The notes under the pieces were generated by a model, which was given only the letters and a program-made list of their open reading frames with translations, had not been told where the DNA came from and ran no database searches. Of a stretch of 64,000 bases of DNA, positions 37,596 to 46,293 are shown piece after piece. Source of the stretch: Phycisphaerales bacterium UBA5793 (lineage in GTDB: Bacteria; Planctomycetota; Phycisphaerae; Phycisphaerales; UBA5793); NCBI GenBank assembly GCA_002418285.1, contig DIDT01000051.1:62001-126000 (forward strand), written 5' to 3'. The number at the start of each line of letters is the position of its first letter. Position 1 is the stretch's first letter. Position numbers and translations under genes: made by a program.

Positions 37596-38507
37596 TCAAT
37601 TCACATCCGGCGGATCGTCATTTCGACCCGTGCCGGAGAAGAGCTTGTTTGTCGTGCCCTGTCCATTGAAGGCGATGGAGCCATCCGCGTTCTTGAGATA
37701 GCCCATTTCGGTAGCGCTCATTGACGAGACGTGCCCATCGCAGAATGACACGTTCGCTTTACCGAGGTGCCGCTCGTCCGGACCCGAGCGATGTTCTCGA
37801 CTGGATAGTCGTGTGTCGGCGAAGTCGCTCGTCGCGGTGAGGCGCGGCGGATCGAGCGCGTAGCCATGTCCGCCGCGCGCAAAGCCGCCGGGATCGCGAC
37901 TGCCATCGGGTCGATTCTCGGTGCGCAGCGCGTCAGGCTTGCCAGCCGCCGTGCCGAGACAATCCGCCGCCATTACAGTCTGGGCAAACGCGATGCGCGA
38001 CATCTGCACCGGATGGTTGATCGCCCCGCGACTCTCATCATCGCCCTTGAAGCGGGAATTGCCGAGGAACTGGTAGTTGTAGCCGTACGGGTAATTACGG
38101 GTGTTCGTCCACGTGGGCACCTGCGGGCAGAGGAACACGTCGTTGGTGACCGTCATGGTGTGCTCGTTGGCGGGATCGGGGCTTGGCTCCTGAAACGCGT
38201 AGAAACCTGCCGAGGCGCCCATCTGGGCGAACCAGCGCGGCCGATACTGGTTGCCATTGCCGATCCAGTACACGTTGCGAGATTCGTCTCCGTAGCGGCC
38301 GGCCTGCCCGGGCACGATCGCGCCGCGGTTGTCCGTGGCGTAGATCATCCATCCCAGGCCGACCTGGTGCATGCGCGAAGCGCAGACGCCGCTGCGTGAA
38401 GCAGCTCGGGCGCGGCCCAAGGCAGGCAGCAATAGCGCCAGCAACAGTCCGATGATGCTGATGACCACCAGTAGCTCAACGATGGTGAAAGCGCGACGTC
38501 TGTCCAT
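37596..38507 (-). CDS. Pseudopilin-like protein with H-x9-DG motif (DUF1559-like)
   Basis: A 303-residue protein with a type IV prepilin leader: RRRAFTIVELLVVISIIG, a cleavage site before Phe and the conserved Glu5, then a hydrophobic helix. The C-terminal HLGKANVSFCDGHV is the H-x9-DG signature of planctomycete-type secreted pseudopilins. Substrate of prepilin peptidase; probably part of a type II secretion/pilus-like surface system that may use the platform encoded at 2822-8379. Several Cys (CASRM, CPQV, DCLG, CDG) may form disulfides. Confidence 0.9.
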   Translation of the reverse strand: MDRRRAFTIVELLVVISIIGLLLALLLPALGRARAASRSGVCASRMHQVGLGWMIYATDNRGAIVPGQAGRYGDESRNVYWIGNGNQYRPRWFAQMGASAGFYAFQEPSPDPANEHTMTVTNDVFLCPQVPTWTNTRNYPYGYNYQFLGNSRFKGDDESRGAINHPVQMSRIAFAQTVMAADCLGTAAGKPDALRTENRPDGSRDPGGFARGGHGYALDPPRLTATSDFADTRLSSREHRSGPDERHLGKANVSFCDGHVSSMSATEMGYLKNADGSIAFNGQGTTNKLFSGTGRNDDPPDVN

Positions 38508-38554
38508 AGTGCCAGGATAATCCGCTAGTCCGTCAGAGTTGTTCCCGTGAATTC

Positions 38555-39538
38555 CTATCGGGCGGATGCCCGGGCGAGTCGATCGTTGATCGCCAGGCCC
38601 AGCCCATGTGTTGGAAACCGATCGGCGATGATCGCATCGAGATCAAGTGCATCAAGCCGCCGCATCGCCGCAAACAGATTCGAAGCGGCCTCCCGCAGAT
38701 CGCCAGTCGGGGACAGCACTTCAATCGAGGCGTACTTCGATCCAAGTGCGGGGGGAGCAAAGACTAGCCGTCCGCAGCGAGCGGCACTGATCTCGCCCAG
38801 ATCCTCGTCGACAAAAAGGATGGGGGTGCGCGTCGCATAGTGGCGCTCCAGCATCCCCGGCGCCAGGGGGCGACGGCCCGACGCCGACTGCACGGGGAGC
38901 CTCGCGACGACGCCGATGACGGTTTCGACTTCCTCGATTGGTGTCGCACCCGGACGCAGCAATACCGGCTGGTCGCCCGCGAGCGAGATGATCGTTGACT
39001 CGATGCCGGCACTGCAGGGGCCACCATCCAGAATGAAATCAACCACATCACCCAGCGATTGGCGAACATGCTCGGCGGTGGTCGGGCTGACACTTCCGAA
39101 TCGATTGGCGCTCGGTGCTGCCAGCGGTGTGTCGCAGCGCGTCAGCAGTTCAAGGGCCATTGGATGGTCGGGAATTCGCAGGGCGACCGCCGGCAGTCCG
39201 GATGTGACGATGTCCGGAATGACGTCCGAGCGCCGGGAGAGCACGAGGGTCAGCGGACCCGGCCAGAACCGTTCAGCCAACGCGGCGGCGCTCTCAGGCC
39301 ACTGGGTGACGCAGTCGCGGGCGGCAGATTGTGTGGCAACGTGGACGATCAAAGGATCGAAACGGGGCCGCCCCTTTACCTCGAAAACGCGGGCTACGGC
39401 AAGCGGGTTGGTGGCGTCGGCGCCGAGGCCATACACCGTCTCGGTCGGAAATACGACAACCTCGCCGGCTGCAAGACGCTCAACGGCGCGAGCGATGCGA
39501 TCGTCATTTGAGGTTGTGGGGCGGCGGGCAATGGGCAT
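38555..39538 (-). CDS. L-threonylcarbamoyladenylate synthase (Sua5/TsaC)
   Basis: A 327-residue protein making threonylcarbamoyl-AMP, the first step of t6A tRNA modification. The YrdC domain (about residues 15-205) has VVFPTETVYGLGADA, KGRPRFDPLIVH, FWPGPLTLVL and PLAAPSANRFG...SPT. A linker with LLRPGATP leads to a Sua5 C-terminal domain (about 240-327) starting APGMLERHYATRTP, so it is the long Sua5 form rather than the short TsaC. A normal single-copy housekeeping gene. Confidence 0.95.
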   Translation of the reverse strand: MPIARRPTTSNDDRIARAVERLAAGEVVVFPTETVYGLGADATNPLAVARVFEVKGRPRFDPLIVHVATQSAARDCVTQWPESAAALAERFWPGPLTLVLSRRSDVIPDIVTSGLPAVALRIPDHPMALELLTRCDTPLAAPSANRFGSVSPTTAEHVRQSLGDVVDFILDGGPCSAGIESTIISLAGDQPVLLRPGATPIEEVETVIGVVARLPVQSASGRRPLAPGMLERHYATRTPILFVDEDLGEISAARCGRLVFAPPALGSKYASIEVLSPTGDLREAASNLFAAMRRLDALDLDAIIADRFPTHGLGLAINDRLARASAR

Positions 39539-39593
39539 TGAGTGCCAAAGATGGTAGACGTAACAGCATTTGATCGGGACAGAGTATGCAGCG

Positions 39594-39626
39594 CAAAAAG
39601 AACCTCACCCCCTTGCGGGGGTGAGG
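39594..39626 (-). terminator. Terminator of the 39673 gene
   Basis: A perfect 10-bp stem (39603-39612 with 39617-39626), 4-base loop, followed on the minus strand by TTCTTTTTG. Nearly the same stem closes the genes at 41437 and 43291. Confidence 0.93.
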
Positions 39627-39672
39627 CGGGTGATCTCAAGAGAGATCGGCAGATTCGATCAAGCCCCGTCGA

Positions 39673-40704
39673 TTACGGAAGCTGCTTGACGTTGCTCTTC
39701 GCGCACGGGCTGCCGCCATTGGTGACGAGGAGCTGCACATAGCCGCGGCAGGCGCCGGTCTGAACCGTTGCATTCACGCCGCCGGAACCGTTGCCGGTGC
39801 CGATGGTGGTGTAAAGCTGGAGTTGGTTCGTGCCGAGGCCGAGCTGGGTACCCTGGCAGGGGCCGCTGGGGATCGTGTAGGAACCGGTGTTGCGGGCGAA
39901 GACGATCGCCTGCTGCTTGTTGGGCTGAGCGCCGCTCCAGGTCAGACGGATCTGGCCGGGGCAGGTGCCGGTGATGTCGCAGGTGTAGCCACCGGTGCCA
40001 GTCGTGCCTTCGATCTTAAGGGAGCCCTCATAGGTCGTGCCGCCGCCGAGCGAACTGATGCTCGACCATTCCGTGCCGAGGCCGAAGCCGCCGCCCGGAT
40101 TGCGCCATGTGCTCTCGCAGTCACGACCGGCCGCGATGGTCTGGAACTGGAACTCCTGGCCGTCGCGGGCGAAGTTCGTCTTGGGCGTCACGCCGATCCA
40201 ATAACTGCCGTTGATGCCTTGGAACTGCGGCGTGCTGCTCGTATCAACCGAGATTTCCCACACGTTTGCGGCGGGGCTGAACAGCACGCACGGCAGCGTG
40301 AGCTGCGGCGGCAGATTGCTCGTGTTGGGCAGGCACGAGGTCTTGGGATAGATCTGCACGTTCGCCGTGGTGATGTTGAGGGGATCGAACAGGTCGGTTC
40401 CGTTCGCCCCTCGGGTCATGTACACGGTGATCTTGGACACGTTCCAAGTGGCGCCGCCGGTCGTGACGTCCGCGACCTGGAACGAGTCGTAGGTCGGGAA
40501 GTCGTCGAACACCTGGTTCACGTACGCGCCGGCAGACACGTTGTAATCGCTCTGGTCCCAGAGGATCGCCGCGGGTGACACCGTTTCACCGGACGACACG
40601 TGCGGCACGCCGCCGATTGGTCCAGTGAAGGCCTGAGGGGCCTGACCCAAAGCGATCGTGGCGGCCGCAAGCACTACTGAACTTCCAACGATACTCCGAA
40701 TCAT
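39673..40704 (-). CDS. Secreted protein with shared C-terminal domain, tandem copy 1
   Basis: A 343-residue protein; the ATG at 40704 has AGGAG eight bases upstream. Signal peptide SIVGSSVVLAAATIALGQ, then a domain of about 210 residues (LWDQSDYNVSAGAYVNQVFD, WEISVDTSSTPQFQGINGSY, PGGGFGLGTEW), then the C-terminal module from CDITGTCPGQIRL to CAKSNVKQLP. Copy 2 at 41437 is homologous throughout; copy 3 at 43291 shares only the C-terminal module. An extracellular structural or adhesive role is likely but unproven. The leader has a hairpin next to the ribosome binding site. Confidence 0.8.
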   Translation of the reverse strand: MIRSIVGSSVVLAAATIALGQAPQAFTGPIGGVPHVSSGETVSPAAILWDQSDYNVSAGAYVNQVFDDFPTYDSFQVADVTTGGATWNVSKITVYMTRGANGTDLFDPLNITTANVQIYPKTSCLPNTSNLPPQLTLPCVLFSPAANVWEISVDTSSTPQFQGINGSYWIGVTPKTNFARDGQEFQFQTIAAGRDCESTWRNPGGGFGLGTEWSSISSLGGGTTYEGSLKIEGTTGTGGYTCDITGTCPGQIRLTWSGAQPNKQQAIVFARNTGSYTIPSGPCQGTQLGLGTNQLQLYTTIGTGNGSGGVNATVQTGACRGYVQLLVTNGGSPCAKSNVKQLP

Positions 40705-40720
40705 CTCTGAATCTCCTATT

Positions 40721-40738
40721 GGGTGGTGGGCACCACCC
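40721..40738 (-). promoter_or_regulatory. Leader hairpin next to the ribosome binding site of the 39673 gene
   Basis: GGGTGGTG (40721-40728) pairs perfectly with CACCACCC (40731-40738). It ends about five bases from the AGGAG of the gene. An equivalent hairpin lies at 42485-42505 before the paralogue. It may stabilise the mRNA or modulate translation. Confidence 0.6.
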
Positions 40739-41358
40739 GACGCACTCGATCTCGACTTGCGCTCCGTGAACATCACGTCGTCGCGTCAGATCGCAGGACA
40801 CTTGATCAGGCGGAAGGTTCCTCAAGAAACGGAAGCGCTCGGTCGCCGCTCTCCGTGGGATTCAATGATCGGGCAGGTGGCACCGGATGGGAGGCTGGTT
40901 CGGTGGACCTGCTCGTACCGGAGATCACTCTGCAGTTTCCTAGCGGCTCCCATTTTGCCGGAATCAACCGGTCGTAGCGATAGAGTGTAATTCAAACTCC
41001 GATCGCGCCAAGTCGAAAAGCACGCAATTCTTGAAGATCAGGCAGATTCCTTTGCCGAACTACTCGGGGGATCTGGGCAAGGGCTGGTGGACCACCCTGC
41101 CCCGCTTGCTGCCGGTCAATCTCCTCCACCGTGCCTGGACCATTCGTGCTGTCAGCGGTCAACCCTTCCTTTCGAGCACTGGGACCGCTTTGTGCCCGTT
41201 GGTGGCGTGACATCCCCCCGTAGGGGGAGTTATTCGGCGCGAGTGCCATCCGCCCTCCCCCCGGTGCGATCGTCGTCGGCTTTCTGCAGATTGGCAACAG
41301 GCTGGGGTGGGCTGACGCTGATCAACGCGGGGCCGAACCGCTGCTTGTGATGAAGGCC
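40739..41358. other. Intergenic region between the two paralogous secreted-protein genes
   Basis: No gene supported. The part nearest the 39673 gene is related to the leader of the 41437 gene (shared ATCTCG ... GTGAAC ... CACG ... GTCGC spacing), so the leader was duplicated with the gene. The rest shows nothing I can assign. Confidence 0.5.
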
Positions 41359-41390
41359 AAAAAGAACCTCACCCCCTTCCGGGGGTGAGG
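41359..41390 (-). terminator. Terminator of the 41437 gene
   Basis: A perfect 10-bp stem (41367-41376 with 41381-41390), loop TTCC, and TTCTTTTT on the minus strand; the same stem as at 39603-39626. Confidence 0.93.
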
Positions 41391-41436
41391 CAGGTGATCT
41401 CAGAAGAGATCTGTCAGACTCTCTGTGAGAACCAGA

Positions 41437-42468
41437 TTACGGGAGCTGATCCACGTTGCTGGCTTCGCAGGGATTGGCGATGGTGACGAGCTGGAGGTAG
41501 CCGCCACACGCGCCGCTGCTGGCGTTGCCGCCCACCTGACCGGAACCGTTGCCGGTGCTGACGGTGTTGACGACGCGAAGGTTCCGGGTACCCAAGCCCA
41601 GGCGCGTGCCCTGGCAGGGGCCGCTGGGGACAACGTAGCTGCCGGTGTTGGCCGCGAAGACGATCGCCTGCTGCTTGTTAGGCTGAGCGCCATCCCACAC
41701 GACCTGGACGGTACCGGGGCAGTTGCCACCGACGGACAGGGTGTAGCCGCCGCCGCCGGCGGTACCCTCGAGCTTGATCGCGCCGTCATAGGTCGTGCCG
41801 CCGCCGATGGTGGTGCTGATCATGTTCCACTCGGTGCCGAAGCCGAACGCGCCACCGGGATTGCGCCAGGTGCTCTCGCAGTTCTGGCGGGCTGAAACCG
41901 TCTGGAATTGGAACTCCTGTCCATCACGAGCGAAGGTCGTGACCGGCGTAACGCCGATCCAGTATTCGCCGTTGATGCCCTGGAACTCCGCCGTGCCGCT
42001 CGTGTCGACCGAAATTTCCCAGACGTTCGAGGCAGGGCTGAACAGCGTGCAGGGAAGCGTGAGTTGCGGCGGCAGATCGTTCGACCCGGGCAGACAGGAG
42101 GTCTGGGAATAAATCTGCACGTTTGCCGTGGTGATGTTCGCGGGATCAAACAGGTCCGTTGAGTTTGCCCCTCGAGTGAAGTACACCGTCACCTTGGACA
42201 CGTTCCAGGAAGCGCCGCCGGTGGTGACGTCACACACCTGAAAGCTGGACGAAGTTGGGAAGTCGTCGAAGACCTGGTTCACGAAGGCACCGGCGGCCAC
42301 GTCGTAATCGCTCTGGTCCCAGAGGACGGCCGCAGGCGACACCGTACCGCCGGATGACGCGTGGGGCACGCCCCCGATCGGTGCCGTGAAGGCCTGAGGG
42401 GCCTGACCCAATGCGACGCTGGCCGCCGCGAGCACTGCTGAACTACCAAAAATATTCCGAATCATCAT
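41437..42468 (-). CDS. Secreted protein with shared C-terminal domain, tandem copy 2
   Basis: A 343-residue protein, the same length as the 39673 product and clearly its paralogue over the whole length: signal peptide (FGSSAVLAAASVALGQ), AVLWDQSDYDVAAGAFVNQV, NVWEISVDTSGTAEFQGING, RNPGGAFGFGTEW. Its C-terminal module (SVGGNCPGTVQVVWDGAQPN to CEASNVDQLP) is more diverged than those of copies 1 and 3, which resemble each other more closely there. GGAGGAG lies upstream of the double ATG (42468/42465). Exported, function unknown. Confidence 0.8.
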   Translation of the reverse strand: MMIRNIFGSSAVLAAASVALGQAPQAFTAPIGGVPHASSGGTVSPAAVLWDQSDYDVAAGAFVNQVFDDFPTSSSFQVCDVTTGGASWNVSKVTVYFTRGANSTDLFDPANITTANVQIYSQTSCLPGSNDLPPQLTLPCTLFSPASNVWEISVDTSGTAEFQGINGEYWIGVTPVTTFARDGQEFQFQTVSARQNCESTWRNPGGAFGFGTEWNMISTTIGGGTTYDGAIKLEGTAGGGGYTLSVGGNCPGTVQVVWDGAQPNKQQAIVFAANTGSYVVPSGPCQGTRLGLGTRNLRVVNTVSTGNGSGQVGGNASSGACGGYLQLVTIANPCEASNVDQLP

Positions 42469-42484
42469 CTCTGAATCTCCTCCC

Positions 42485-42505
42485 GGGTGGCGAACGCCGC
42501 CACCC
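42485..42505 (-). promoter_or_regulatory. Leader hairpin next to the ribosome binding site of the 41437 gene
   Basis: GGGTGGCG (42485-42492) pairs with CGCCACCC (42498-42505) around a 5-base loop, directly upstream of GGGAGGAG. It is equivalent in position and sequence to the hairpin at 40721-40738. Confidence 0.6.
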
Positions 42506-43214
42506 TGCACAATCGATCTCGTCCTAGCGAATCGTGAACGCCACGATGTCGCTTCAGACATTGAAACTTCTTTGAATCGACCCTCGCTCGAAAAACGGCA
42601 CTTTCCCTCGCCAATCTCAACTTGTGGACTGGCGGCACCTGTTGGGCGGCTGTTGCAGTGGTCCCCCCGTCGCTGGAGAGCGCCACGCAGGCGCTACTGC
42701 TGCCAGCCACAGGAATATACCAACGAAACACTACCAGTGTACTTCAGACTCGGGCTGCGGCAAGTCGAATCTGTCTGATTTTCTGGAGAAATGGCCGGGT
42801 TTGCTGTTAGCATGATGTTCGGTTTATTCGTCATTCTACTATGAACTAGTCTGCCGGCGCCGACCGGCACAGGCGAATCGTCCCGGCACTCGCTCTGGCC
42901 TTTCGGGTTCGGCGTGTCGATCCCGATCAGGGGCCAAACTCCGCCTGGCCCACCGTTTGTCGGGATCAGGACACCCGGGCCGACCACTCGTAGAGCGAGA
43001 GCACAGGAGCGCCGCGGATGGCCTCCCAATTTCACCTGTTGATCCCCGCGGGCTCGCTCTCGTTCCCTTGACCGTCGCTCTTGTCTGCGGCAAGCCTCCG
43101 GCGATGCCCCCGGATCCAGCCGTGGCGCCAGCCACAAATGCCCAATCCCCCGCGCTGCCCAATCTTAGAGATAGCGGGACGCTGCTGCATCGGGTCGGGA
43201 CAGAGTACGCAGCG
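42506..43214. other. Intergenic region upstream of the 41437 gene
   Basis: About 700 bases without a supported gene. The 30 bases before the next terminator (about 43192-43221) repeat a sequence beyond the first terminator (about 39572-39600). The rest may hold decayed sequence but nothing recognisable. Confidence 0.5.
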
Positions 43215-43248
43215 CAAAAAAGAACCTCACCCCATCGCAGGGGTGAGG
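43215..43248 (-). terminator. Terminator of the 43291 gene
   Basis: A 9-bp stem (43225-43233 with 43240-43248), 6-base loop, then TTCTTTTTT on the minus strand; the same family as the other two terminators. Confidence 0.93.
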
Positions 43249-43290
43249 CCGGTGATCTCACCTGAGATTGAATCGTTCAGGTAATGCAGA

Positions 43291-44283
43291 CTACGGGAGC
43301 TGCTTGACGTTGCTCGTTGCACAGGGGGATCCGAATATCGTCACGAGCTGGACGTAGCCGCGGCAGGCACCGGACTGAACAGTTGCGCTTACGCCGCCGG
43401 AGCCGTTGCCGGTGCCGATGGTGGTGTAAAGCTGGAGTTGATTCGTTCCGAGGCCGAGGCGGGTACCAGCGCAGGGGCCGCCGGGAACGGTGAACGAACC
43501 GGTATTGCGGGCGAAGACGACCGCCTGCTGCTTGTTGGGCTGAGCGCCGCTCCAGGTCAGACGGATCTGGCCTGGGCAGGTCCCGGTGATGTCGAGCGCG
43601 TAGCCGCTGCTGCCGCCGCGCGAAGCGCGAACGGCGAAGTTGGTCGGGTAGCCGATGCTGGTCATTTCATAGAGGTCGTTATTGAGCGGGTCACCGGGGT
43701 TGTTTGGGTTGAACGTGCCGCCACGGCCGATGTAATTGCCAAAGACGTAGGCGCGACCGGCGATGATGTTGCCGGAGTTCTGGTCCATGGGGGCCACGTA
43801 CTGCCCGGCACTGTGGGTGATCCAGGCGCCGATGAAGAATCGACCGGTCACGGGCTGGCCGGGGGAGATCGCAACGGTCTGGTAGGTGTCCGTGTCGATG
43901 TTCTGCACGGTGGTGTCAACGCGCTTGAGCAGCACGGAGTCAGCGGGGTTGCCGTCGCCATTGGGGTCGGACCAGATGCCGACGGAGACGGGTGAACCGT
44001 CGCCGTTACCGTAGCCAGGCGCCAGCGCCGAACCGTTGATGATGCGGATTTCGGTGATGGTGTCGCTACCGCCGATGGCGTCGAACCACTGTATCCACGC
44101 CATGGTGCCGCCGGCGTTCCAGCCGAGCAGGTTTTCGGTGGAGCCGTCGTCCCACATGTACTCGTCCTGAGCGATGATGGCGTTGTTTCCACTGGTGGAC
44201 GGGGCGACGGAGGAGATCTGCGCCTGGGTCGCGGAAACGCACAGCCCGGCAACGAGAATTGCGAGATCCTGGTACTTCTTCAT
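43291..44283 (-). CDS. Secreted protein with shared C-terminal domain, different N-terminal half
   Basis: A 330-residue protein. Signal peptide ILVAGLCVSATQAQ, then an N-terminal domain of about 200 residues unlike the neighbours' (DEYMWDDGSTENLLGWNAGG, VSVGIWSDPNGDGNP, GRFFIGAWITHSAGQYVAPM), probably a beta-sandwich. The C-terminal 105 residues (LDITGTCPGQIRLTWSGAQP through CATSNVKQLP) are nearly identical to the 39673 protein, including long runs such as GTNQLQLYTTIGTGNGSGGV. So a common 3' cassette with its terminator has been joined to a different 5' part. Confidence 0.82.
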   Translation of the reverse strand: MKKYQDLAILVAGLCVSATQAQISSVAPSTSGNNAIIAQDEYMWDDGSTENLLGWNAGGTMAWIQWFDAIGGSDTITEIRIINGSALAPGYGNGDGSPVSVGIWSDPNGDGNPADSVLLKRVDTTVQNIDTDTYQTVAISPGQPVTGRFFIGAWITHSAGQYVAPMDQNSGNIIAGRAYVFGNYIGRGGTFNPNNPGDPLNNDLYEMTSIGYPTNFAVRASRGGSSGYALDITGTCPGQIRLTWSGAQPNKQQAVVFARNTGSFTVPGGPCAGTRLGLGTNQLQLYTTIGTGNGSGGVSATVQSGACRGYVQLVTIFGSPCATSNVKQLP

Positions 44284-44812
44284 GGCTACTCTCCCATCGA
44301 ACGCATGAACATCTGCCCACCCCCATCATGAACATCATGACCGATTCGTTTGCGCGGGTATGCAAGCAACGATCGCGGGTTGCCTTTCGACGATCCGGAC
44401 ACACGTACGGTGCTAGATCGGAAAGCCCCCACTCCGGGTTCCCGGCTTGGTCGAAACTCAATCGTCCGGCCATGTTCACACCGAAAACGCGAAACACTTG
44501 AACAGGCGAGGACTTCCTCCCAAACTCGCCCTGAGGCAAAGGAATCGCTCCATCGGTCGGAGCGCAATAATCGTACTTCAGAACCGGACCATTGCAAGCA
44601 AGAATCAGCTCCGGTGGAAGTGAATCTCCGAAGTTCGGATTCTCAGGACAACAATTGACTCTTCCGCTGACTCTTCCGCGACCCCCAACGGGGTGGATGC
44701 CGTACGGAAGTTCGCATGTCCCTTCGGAACCGACTTCGCAGCCTATCGTTTCTCACCCAGTCGCGAGCGCAAGTGCCGCGCTACGCCTAGCCGATTTGTC
44801 AGGAGCCAAAGG
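44284..44812. other. Divergent intergenic region
   Basis: About 530 bases between the divergent 43291 and 44813 genes. No coding region is supported. It contains a 12-base direct repeat, TGACTCTTCCGC, at 44656-44667 and 44668-44679, followed by a CCCC-AAC-GGGG mini-hairpin, possibly a binding site for control of the 44813 gene. Confidence 0.5.
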
Positions 44813-46282
44813 ATGATCAGCCAGTTCGCGCCGTCTCTCCGATTCCCAATCCGGCTCGCCATGACGGCTGCGTTGGTCGCGGCCACCATGACCAGCACCG
44901 AGTGGGCGGCCTCGGCAGCGACGAGGTATGGCCCGCCGGCGGACGCGTCGACAACTCCGGACCTTCCGGACCTGACCGACATCGAGGCGCAGCTGACAGA
45001 ACTGCGGGGCCTGAAATTCCTCAAGGCGGTGCCCGCCGAGCACCAGTCTCTGGAGGATTGGGGCAAGTACCTTGACAAGGAACTCGACACCATGTTTCCG
45101 CCGGACAAGGTCGACGGGTTCATGGCGGGACTCGTTCGGTTGGGGATGCTCAAGCATCCCATCGATCTGGGAAAGGAGTTCAAGAACGCCCTGCTCAGTC
45201 AGGCCGGCGCCTACTACGACCCGCCGTCAGGGAAGTTCTACTACCTCATGACCGACATGGCGCCGCAGTTCCTTGAAACCGTGGCCGCGCACGAGCTGGT
45301 TCACGCCCTGCAGGACCAGCACTTTCATCTCGGCAAGCTGCTCGAACACCTGGAAGCGGAGGAGGCCGAGGATGTCCGCAATGACGATGAAGTGCTCGCC
45401 GTGCGCTTCCTGGTCGAAGGCGAAGCGACGTATGTGCAGACGCTCTGGCAGATGAAGACGATGATGAACTCCGATCTCGCTGCGAATCCGCAGCTTGAGA
45501 CCATGACCTTTCAGATGCAGGCGAATCTCGATGCAGACACGATCATCAAGATGAGCAAGCAGATCGATGCCGCCGCGATGGGCCTCAAAGATGGTGACAT
45601 CGCCAAGGCGATCGAGGCCATGGACACCATCCCGCCCTACATCCTGCATCCGCTGCTCGCCGCGTATCTCAAGGGCGCCTACTTCGTCATGTCGCTGCGG
45701 CACGCCGGTGGCTGGGAAACCGTGGCCGAGGCGTACCAGCACCTCCCCGCGACGAGCGAGCAGGTGATGCACCCGGACAAGTTCATCAAGGAGCGGGATA
45801 ACCCCACGCCGATGACGCTGCCGGCGATGGACTACATGAAAGCGAAGGGCTGGAAACAGATCGATTCAGCGATGCACGGCGAGTTCTACCTCGGCCTGCT
45901 TCTGAGCAACTTCGGCTGCCCTTCGCCTCGCGCTGCCAGAGCGAGCGCCGGCTGGGATGGCGATCTCTATCGCGCGTATCAGCGCGAGGATGGCCGCGTC
46001 ATGTTTGTCCTGGCGACGACGTGGGACACCGAGGAGGATGCGCAGGAGTTTTACAAGGCCTACCAGTCAGTTCTAAGAACCAAGTGCAGTTTGCCCGACC
46101 CGGTGTCGGAATACTCCACCAAAGATGGCGAAACCCTCTACCCATCCGGCGCCGAAGCGGACGACGCCGGCCGACTTGCCCTGCGAGGCAGAGAAGTATT
46201 TGTGGTTGAAGGTGCGCCCGCTGAACTGGCAACCCGCATCATGACCGATCTCAAGGCGCTCGACCTCAAGCACGTGGACTGA
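44813..46282 (+). CDS. Secreted putative zinc metallopeptidase (HELVH)
   Basis: A 489-residue protein; the ATG at 44813 has AGGAG seven bases upstream. After a signal-type N-terminus (IRLAMTAALVAATMTSTEWA) comes a mostly helical domain with AAHELVHALQDQHF (HExxH zinc motif, about residues 157-161) and, about 40 residues on, FLVEGEATYV, whose Glu could be the third ligand as in gluzincins. A second helical part with GAYFVMSLRHAGGW follows. The substrate is unknown; a self-contained exported peptidase is the best reading. It converges with pfkA. Confidence 0.75.
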   Translation: MISQFAPSLRFPIRLAMTAALVAATMTSTEWAASAATRYGPPADASTTPDLPDLTDIEAQLTELRGLKFLKAVPAEHQSLEDWGKYLDKELDTMFPPDKVDGFMAGLVRLGMLKHPIDLGKEFKNALLSQAGAYYDPPSGKFYYLMTDMAPQFLETVAAHELVHALQDQHFHLGKLLEHLEAEEAEDVRNDDEVLAVRFLVEGEATYVQTLWQMKTMMNSDLAANPQLETMTFQMQANLDADTIIKMSKQIDAAAMGLKDGDIAKAIEAMDTIPPYILHPLLAAYLKGAYFVMSLRHAGGWETVAEAYQHLPATSEQVMHPDKFIKERDNPTPMTLPAMDYMKAKGWKQIDSAMHGEFYLGLLLSNFGCPSPRAARASAGWDGDLYRAYQREDGRVMFVLATTWDTEEDAQEFYKAYQSVLRTKCSLPDPVSEYSTKDGETLYPSGAEADDAGRLALRGREVFVVEGAPAELATRIMTDLKALDLKHVD

Positions 46283-46293
46283 CCTGCAGCAGC

